A DNA stretch of 10,655 bases, from the NCBI GenBank assembly GCA_023435325.1, contig JAEYRT010000190.1, positions 1 to 10,655 on the forward strand. The letters are read 5' to 3'. The translations under genes and the position numbers were made by a program. The notes beneath the pieces were generated by a model, which made no database searches, was not told where the DNA came from, and saw only the letters and a list, made by a program, of their open reading frames with translations. The stretch is from Pseudomonadota bacterium (GTDB taxonomy: Bacteria; Pseudomonadota; Gammaproteobacteria; Burkholderiales; Burkholderiaceae_C). Below, piece after piece: positions 6,333-10,655 of this stretch (positions are counted from its first letter, which is position 1; each line of letters starts with the position of its first letter).

Positions 6333-7535
6333 TCAAAGCGTACGACCTTGCAGGGTGCACGCAGGTGCCAGAGGAGGCGGCAGGGGCGAAGTCTGAAAAG
6401 ACAGCTGCCCACGCCCCTGGCTCTTGGCGGTGTACAGCGCTGCGTCCGCATACTGCAGTAATTGCGTCAGGCTGTAACTGTAATGCGGCATCTGGATGGC
6501 GCAACCGGCGCTCAGCTGCAGGCCGAAGCCCAGATCGTGCAGGGACTGGGCTTGCAGAGCTTCGCTCAGGCGCTGGTAAAACTTCTCGACAGTTTCAGTC
6601 TGGGCATAGAGCAGCAGGCAAAATTCCTCACCCCCCCAGCGCGAGGCTATTTCGTCGCCGCGCGTGTGTTGCCGCAGGACCTGGGCCAGCAATTGCAGGG
6701 CCTGATCACCAATGACATGCCCGTGCTGGTCATTGACCGTCTTGAAGTAGTCGATATCCAGCAAGACCAGGGCCAATGGGATTTTCTGGCGGTGGGCATG
6801 CGCCTGCATCTCAGGCGCCTTTTGCAGGAGGGCGTGGCGGTTAGCCAGCCCCGTGAGCTGGTCGGTCATGGCCATGTCACGCAGCTTCTGGTTGGTTTCA
6901 TCACGCCATGCCACCAGCATGCTCACCAGAAACAAAGTGCCGCATAACTGGGCAATCAACGCAAATACATGGTTGACACTATTGTCTTGGGCAAAGTCCT
7001 GCAGCCATGGCGTCCAGCCTGCCAGATAGGCCCGTGTGAACAGCCCTGCAGCCATCAAGATCGAGCAGGCTGCCATCATATAGCGCCATGCGTTGGATAC
7101 CGTGCGCCGCGGGCGCAGACACATCCAGCCCAGACTGATGATCATGAGCGCATGGCACAGGCTGTACCAGGCCATGCGCCAGGCTGGATGCTGGAACAGC
7201 ACGGCGAAACCTGCAGGTGCCAGAATGCTCAGGATCAGCAACCAGCGGCGCAGTGGGCGCGGGCCCAGCCACTGCTGCAGTGCCTGCGCCATCTGCCACA
7301 GGGCGGCAGAGGCCGCGCAGGTGGCACCCACGCTCAGCACAATGTCCCAGGGTGGGCCACGCACGCGGCTGGCGGACAGGATCAGTGCCCACGCCGCTGC
7401 CTGCAATACGAAGTAACGCTGGGCATGCTGTGCAGCGCGACTGATCGGCGAGCCCATCACCAGGGGCAATGCCAGACCCATCACCCCTAAATTGATGGTG
7501 ATCAAGATGGCCATGGAGGCGAAATCAAGCTGCAT
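6333..7535 (-). CDS. Membrane-bound GGDEF-domain diguanylate cyclase
   Basis: This protein should make cyclic di-GMP from two GTP and so influence motility and biofilm formation. Of its 400 residues, about 1-210 are a hydrophobic sensor region with six or seven probable transmembrane helices (for example near 8-27, 41-56, 65-82, 98-114, 122-140, 151-171 and 189-209). Residues about 220-380 form a GGDEF domain. It starts at TDQLTGLANR (224-233), carries metal ligand Asp260 in LLDIDYFKTVNDQHGH, and has the active-site loop GGEEF (301-305), so it is probably catalytic. The inhibitory I-site, normally RxxD nine residues before the loop, reads RGDE (292-295), a conservative but non-standard RxxE. 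There is no EAL domain. The ATG at 7535 has no clear ribosome binding site. The gene starts only 27 bases after the amn stop on the same strand, so co-transcription is likely. The sensed signal is unknown. Confidence 0.92.
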   Translation of the reverse strand: MQLDFASMAILITINLGVMGLALPLVMGSPISRAAQHAQRYFVLQAAAWALILSASRVRGPPWDIVLSVGATCAASAALWQMAQALQQWLGPRPLRRWLLILSILAPAGFAVLFQHPAWRMAWYSLCHALMIISLGWMCLRPRRTVSNAWRYMMAACSILMAAGLFTRAYLAGWTPWLQDFAQDNSVNHVFALIAQLCGTLFLVSMLVAWRDETNQKLRDMAMTDQLTGLANRHALLQKAPEMQAHAHRQKIPLALVLLDIDYFKTVNDQHGHVIGDQALQLLAQVLRQHTRGDEIASRWGGEEFCLLLYAQTETVEKFYQRLSEALQAQSLHDLGFGLQLSAGCAIQMPHYSYSLTQLLQYADAALYTAKSQGRGQLSFQTSPLPPPLAPACTLQGRTL

Positions 7536-7562
7536 CGTGGGCGGGGTCGTAAGTGAAGGGTT

Positions 7563-9059
7563 TTACTGGAAAGCCACCTCCGCAAAGCTGCGAAGCTTGC
7601 GACTGTGCAAGCGTTGTGGACCACCCTCTCGCAGCAATTCAATGGCGCGCATGCCGATGCGCAGGTGCTGGTCTACACGCTCACGATAGAAGTGATTGGC
7701 CATGCCAGGCAGTTTGATCTCACCGTGCAAGGGCTTATCACTCACGCATAACAGTGTGCCGTAAGGCACACGAAAACGGAAACCATTTGCTGCAATTGTT
7801 GCGCTTTCCATATCCAGTGCCACTGCACGGCTCTGGCTGAAACGCCGCTGCGGCAGGTTGTCGGGCAGCAGTTCCCAGTTGCGGTTGTCGGTGCTGGCAA
7901 CCGTGCCAGTACGCATGATGCGCTTGAGGTCGTCTTCTGAGACTTGGGCCACATCGGCTACCGCCTGCTGCAAGGCCTGCTGGATTTCGGCCAGCGCAGG
8001 AATCGGCACCCACAGCGGCAATTCTTCGTCCAGCACATGGTCTTCCCGCACATAGGCATGGGCCAGCACATAGTCACCCAGACGCTGGCTGTTGCGCAGG
8101 CCAGCGCAGTGGCCCAGCATCATCCAGGCATGCGGGCGCAGCACGGCAATGTGGTCGGTGATGGTTTTGGCATTGGATGGCCCCACACCGATATTCACCA
8201 TGGTGATGCCGCTGCGGTCTTGGCGCACCAGGTGGTAGGCTGGCATTTGCGGCAGGCGTGGCGGTACCGTGCCCAGGGCGTCGTCTGCCTGTTCGGCCAG
8301 ACCGGTGCGGCGTGTCACCACGTTGCCGGGTTCGATGAAAGCCACATATTCACTCTCGGCGTTGGCCATTTCGGCATGTCCCAGGCGAATGAACTCATCG
8401 ATGTAGAACTGGTAATTGGTGAACAGCACATAGTTTTGGAACCACTCGGGTGCCGTGCCCGTGTAGTGGCGCAGACGGTGCAGGGAGTAGTCAATGCGCG
8501 GCGCCGTGAACAGCGACAGCGGGAGCGCACCACCGGGCTGCGGCTGCCAGGTGCCATTGGCAATGCCATCATCCATGGCGGCCAGATCCGGCAGATCAAA
8601 CGCCTCGCGCATCATCTGCCTGCGCAGCGCATCCATGCTGCCTTCGACATGATCGTTGTCGGCAAACGAAAAGTGCACGGGAATAGGCTGCGTGCTCAGT
8701 CCCACTTCGAACTGCACGCTGTGGTTGCGCTCCAGCAGTGACAGCTGCGTGTGCAGATAGTGCTCAAACAGGTCGGGGCGCGTGATGGTGGTTTCATAGA
8801 CGCCAGGGTGGTCCAGAAAACCGTAAGCCAGTCGCGTATCAGGGCGGCGCACACTGTGCGCCTGAATGCGCAGCAGTGGATACCAGGCACGTGCAGGCTG
8901 CGTAAAGTCGTGGCCTTCGACATAGCGCAGCATGGCTTGGCGCAGGTGCTGGATTTGTTGCTCATACAGCGTCTGCAGATGCCGGACCGCATCGGCAGCA
9001 TGCGAAAACACCACCGTGGCGGCAGTGTGCGAAGCAGCGGGTGTGGATGTGTAATGCAT
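7563..9059 (-). CDS. amn: AMP nucleosidase
   Basis: The enzyme hydrolyses AMP to adenine and ribose 5-phosphate in the cytoplasm, lowering AMP and feeding purine salvage. The 498-residue product follows the known proteobacterial Amn closely along its whole length. An N-terminal regulatory domain (about 20-200, with LYEQ near 31-34 and TTITRPDLF near 90-98) is followed by a C-terminal nucleoside phosphorylase-like domain. Recognisable stretches in the latter are NIGVGPSNAKT (289-299), GHCAGLR (316-322), RTGTVASTDNRNWEL (383-397), DMESATIAA (416-424) and VSDKPLHGEIKLPG (439-452). The start at 9059 aligns best with the known N-terminus. An upstream in-frame ATG at 9125 would add 22 residues of non-conserved sequence, and neither start has a good ribosome binding site. 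It is divergent from dtd and is followed after 27 bases by the diguanylate cyclase. Confidence 0.96.
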   Translation of the reverse strand: MHYTSTPAASHTAATVVFSHAADAVRHLQTLYEQQIQHLRQAMLRYVEGHDFTQPARAWYPLLRIQAHSVRRPDTRLAYGFLDHPGVYETTITRPDLFEHYLHTQLSLLERNHSVQFEVGLSTQPIPVHFSFADNDHVEGSMDALRRQMMREAFDLPDLAAMDDGIANGTWQPQPGGALPLSLFTAPRIDYSLHRLRHYTGTAPEWFQNYVLFTNYQFYIDEFIRLGHAEMANAESEYVAFIEPGNVVTRRTGLAEQADDALGTVPPRLPQMPAYHLVRQDRSGITMVNIGVGPSNAKTITDHIAVLRPHAWMMLGHCAGLRNSQRLGDYVLAHAYVREDHVLDEELPLWVPIPALAEIQQALQQAVADVAQVSEDDLKRIMRTGTVASTDNRNWELLPDNLPQRRFSQSRAVALDMESATIAANGFRFRVPYGTLLCVSDKPLHGEIKLPGMANHFYRERVDQHLRIGMRAIELLREGGPQRLHSRKLRSFAEVAFQ

Positions 9060-9158
9060 GACGCATTGTGGCGCACGTGTTTGACAATGCGGTGGCGGGC
9101 TGTGCCGGGTGCCCCACAGGCCCATGGCGTTGAGTGTGGTGATGAAAAACAGGAGCGA

Positions 9159-9234
9159 CTTGCGCTTTATCTACCTTGTTTTTAATATGATTTATATTTG
9201 AAAATAAGTGTTTGCAAGCGCAAGCAGCTATCAA
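9159..9234. repeat. AT-rich spacer with a 9-base inverted repeat and an AGCTATCAA motif
   Basis: CTTGCGCTT (9159-9167) is the exact reverse complement of AAGCGCAAG (9216-9224), with 48 AT-rich bases between. The motif AGCTATCAA follows directly (9226-9234) and recurs at 2193-2201 in the other palindromic spacer. The AT-rich core (about 9168-9210) probably holds promoter elements for amn and dtd. A minus-strand TTGCAA (9217-9212) and TATAAA (9196-9191) lie 15 bases apart, which is a short spacing, so I do not assign them firmly. Confidence 0.5.
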
Positions 9235-9251
9235 ACTTCATTCAGACAAGC

Positions 9252-9710
9252 ATGATTACCGTATTGCAGCGTGTGCGCCAGGCGCGCGTGGAAATTGAAG
9301 GCCACATCAGCGGACAGATCGGGCAAGGCCTGCTGGTGCTGGTGTGCGCCGAGCAGGGCGACACCGAGAAGGAAGCCGATAAATTGCTGGCCAAGCTGCT
9401 CAAGCTGCGCATCTTCAGCGATGAAGCCGGCAAGATGAACCGCAGCGTGCATGATGTGGGCGGCGGTTTGCTGCTCGTGAGCCAGTTCACACTGGCGGCC
9501 GACACCACCGGCGGCAACCGCCCCAGCTTCACGCAGGCCGCAAAGCCCGATGAAGGGCGGCGTCTTTATGATTATTTCGTGCGGCAGGCCACCACGCTGT
9601 ACACAGCCGGTCCCGTGCAGACCGGCGCGTTCGGGGCGGACATGCAGGTGCATCTGGTCAACGACGGGCCGGTCACCATTCCCATGCGCATTGCCCCGGC
9701 AGCGGTTTGA
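9252..9710 (+). CDS. dtd: D-aminoacyl-tRNA deacylase
   Basis: DTD removes D-amino acids (for example D-Tyr), and also mischarged glycine, from tRNA, protecting translation from wrong stereochemistry. The 152-residue length is normal for the bacterial family. The two motifs that build the active site across the dimer are present: SQFTLAAD (77-84) and the Gly-cisPro loop NDGPVT (137-142). The family stretch IFSDEAGKMN (54-63) followed by DVGGGLLLVSQ is also clear. The ATG at 9252 begins the conserved MITVLQRV. The open frame extends upstream to 9198 through the AT-rich repeat, with nothing to support that start. A ribosome binding site is not obvious. The gene is divergent from amn and precedes ahcY on the same strand, but a separate promoter and riboswitch follow it, so ahcY is probably expressed independently. 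Confidence 0.97.
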   Translation: MITVLQRVRQARVEIEGHISGQIGQGLLVLVCAEQGDTEKEADKLLAKLLKLRIFSDEAGKMNRSVHDVGGGLLLVSQFTLAADTTGGNRPSFTQAAKPDEGRRLYDYFVRQATTLYTAGPVQTGAFGADMQVHLVNDGPVTIPMRIAPAAV

Positions 9711-9726
9711 GTACAGGCAAAACCCC

Positions 9727-9750
9727 AGGCGCTCGATTACAATGGCGCCT
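9727..9750 (+). promoter_or_regulatory. Probable ahcY promoter -10 box inside a 6-base dyad
   Basis: TACAAT (9738-9743) differs from the sigma-70 -10 consensus at one base. The -35 region at 17 bases spacing (AGGCAA, 9715-9720) is poor. Transcription from this box would begin near 9750, just before the first base of the riboswitch P1 stem, which supports the call. The box sits centrally between the arms AGGCGC (9727-9732) and GCGCCT (9745-9750), a symmetric arrangement that could be an operator. Confidence 0.5.
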
Positions 9751-9755
9751 CTTTT

Positions 9756-9863
9756 CCTTCCGAGGAGCGTTGCAGCGCCCACCCGAAACTGCGGTGGCGT
9801 GAGGCTCGGAAGGGCAGCAGGACAGGGCTTTGCACTTCCTCGCTCCTAGGCAACGACGCTCAC
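9756..9863 (+). ncRNA. S-adenosylhomocysteine (SAH) riboswitch aptamer
   Basis: The conserved core of the SAH riboswitch is readable in order: CCGAGGAGCGTTGC (9760-9773), GAGGCTCGG (9801-9809) and CAACGACGCTCAC (9851-9863). Stem P1 pairs 9756-9764 with 9805-9813 (nine pairs). A hairpin pairs 9776-9783 with 9793-9799, with one bulged C. GAGCGT (9765-9770) pairs with ACGCTC (9856-9861) as the long-range helix that closes the pseudoknot. It lies directly upstream of ahcY, the enzyme that removes SAH, as is known for this class; SAH binding is expected to raise ahcY expression. Between P1 and the pseudoknot strand there are about 40 bases, which may form an optional extra hairpin. The expression platform is not resolved: a hairpin at 9861-9882, a T6 run at 9916-9921, and CTCC (9894-9897), complementary to the GGAG ribosome binding site (9940-9943), are candidates. 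Confidence 0.93.
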
Positions 9864-9948
9864 CCACGCTTTCTGTGCGGTGAGGCCTGTCAGCTCCAGA
9901 TCCCCCAGAACGTGGTTTTTTCAAGTTGTTTTCCGCACCGGAGAAACC

Positions 9949-10655
9949 ATGAGCAACACCCAAGACCGCGCGATTGCGGACATCTCTCTGGCCGATTGGG
10001 GCCGCAAAGAAATCAAGATTGCCGAAACCGAAATGCCCGGCCTGATGGCGGTGCGCGAAGAGTTCGCAGCTGCACAGCCCCTGAAGGGCGCGCGCATCAC
10101 CGGCTCGCTGCACATGACCATCCAGACCGCGGTGCTGATCGAGACGCTGACCGCCTTGGGCGCTGACGTGCGCTGGGCATCGTGCAACATCTTCTCCACG
10201 CAAGACCATGCGGCCGCTGCTATTGCTGCAACCGGCGTGCCTGTCTACGCCATCAAGGGCGAGTCGCTGGAAGACTATTGGGATTACACCCACAAGATCT
10301 TCGAATTCGGCCCTGCTGGTTCCGACAACGAAGGCCCCAACATGATCCTGGATGATGGCGGCGACGCCACCATGCTCATGCACCTGGGCAAGAAGGCTGA
10401 GCAGGACCAGTCCGTGCTGGCCAACCCCACTTCGGAAGAAGAGCGCATCGTGTTTGCCGCCATCAAGGCCAAGCTGGCACAAGATCCCACCTGGTACAGC
10501 CGCAAGTCCGCCCAGATCATTGGCGTGACCGAAGAAACCACCACCGGTGTGCACCGCCTGAACGAAATGTCTGCCAAGGGCACTTTGCTGTTCCGCGCCA
10601 TCAACGTGAATGACTCGGTGACCAAGTCCAAGTTCGACAACCTGTACGGCTGCCG
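9949..10655 (+). CDS. ahcY: Adenosylhomocysteinase (S-adenosyl-L-homocysteine hydrolase), N-terminal half
   Basis: The enzyme reversibly splits SAH to adenosine and homocysteine with tightly bound NAD, clearing the product of methyl transfer and feeding the methionine cycle. The first 235 residues are visible; the frame is open at the right edge. Recognisable residues are His55 (in TGSLHMT), the DDGGD signature (135-139), Glu196 in TEETTTGVHRL, and Lys226, Asp230 and Asn231 in the KSKFDNLYGC active site. Relative to the human enzyme there is an insertion of about 40 residues (around 150-190, from KKAEQD to WYSRKS), which marks the long bacterial form found in proteobacteria; the full protein should be about 470-480 residues. 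The ATG at 9949 follows GGAG at five bases spacing. The SAH riboswitch upstream confirms both identity and regulation. The NAD-binding domain lies beyond the window. Confidence 0.98.
   Translation, partial: MSNTQDRAIADISLADWGRKEIKIAETEMPGLMAVREEFAAAQPLKGARITGSLHMTIQTAVLIETLTALGADVRWASCNIFSTQDHAAAAIAATGVPVYAIKGESLEDYWDYTHKIFEFGPAGSDNEGPNMILDDGGDATMLMHLGKKAEQDQSVLANPTSEEERIVFAAIKAKLAQDPTWYSRKSAQIIGVTEETTTGVHRLNEMSAKGTLLFRAINVNDSVTKSKFDNLYGC

Noticed and set aside
1..10655. Mobile element, phage, toxin-antitoxin or defence island
   Set aside because: No transposase, integrase, terminal repeats, tRNA target, CRISPR repeat or toxin-antitoxin-sized gene pair was found. Gene content is housekeeping and composition looks even apart from the two AT-rich spacers.

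Overview
The window looks like chromosomal DNA of a betaproteobacterium of the order Burkholderiales, most likely family Comamonadaceae (a Comamonas-like genome). The reasons are high-GC coding sequence, an S-adenosylhomocysteine (SAH) riboswitch in front of the long form of ahcY, a protein kinase/universal stress protein fusion, and AT-rich intergenic spacers carrying dyads with an AGCTATCAA core. The family is an inference from gene content and was not tested by search. All genes but two are complete. The kinase runs off the left edge and ahcY runs off the right edge.

Left part (1-2992). A minus-strand pair encodes a metallophosphoesterase followed, with a 4-base ATGA overlap, by a Hanks-type protein kinase fused to a universal stress protein domain. 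The phosphatase is transcribed first. Divergent from it, across a 212-base spacer that holds an 80-base imperfect palindrome, is a 2H phosphoesterase (LigT/2'-5' RNA ligase-like).

Middle part (3032-6267). A minus-strand organic hydroperoxide resistance protein (ohr) and a minus-strand 3-hydroxybutyryl-CoA dehydrogenase are separated by about 200 bases that include a strong hairpin, probably the dehydrogenase terminator. The dehydrogenase is divergent from a plus-strand GMC flavoprotein oxidoreductase with a choline/alcohol dehydrogenase-type signature.

Right part (6333-10655). AMP nucleosidase (amn) and a membrane-bound GGDEF diguanylate cyclase lie 27 bases apart on the minus strand and probably form one operon. 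Divergent from amn is dtd (D-aminoacyl-tRNA deacylase), across an AT-rich spacer with a 9-base inverted repeat. After dtd come a likely promoter, an SAH riboswitch and ahcY (adenosylhomocysteinase). The switch senses the substrate of the enzyme it controls.

Most of the window is ordinary housekeeping and metabolic sequence, and I see no mobile element, CRISPR array, tRNA or rRNA. No spacer exceeds 300 bases. The items most worth a second look are the kinase-USP/phosphatase pair, the 80-base palindrome, the long-looped SAH riboswitch, and the pairing of an AMP-degrading enzyme with a diguanylate cyclase that has a degenerate I-site.
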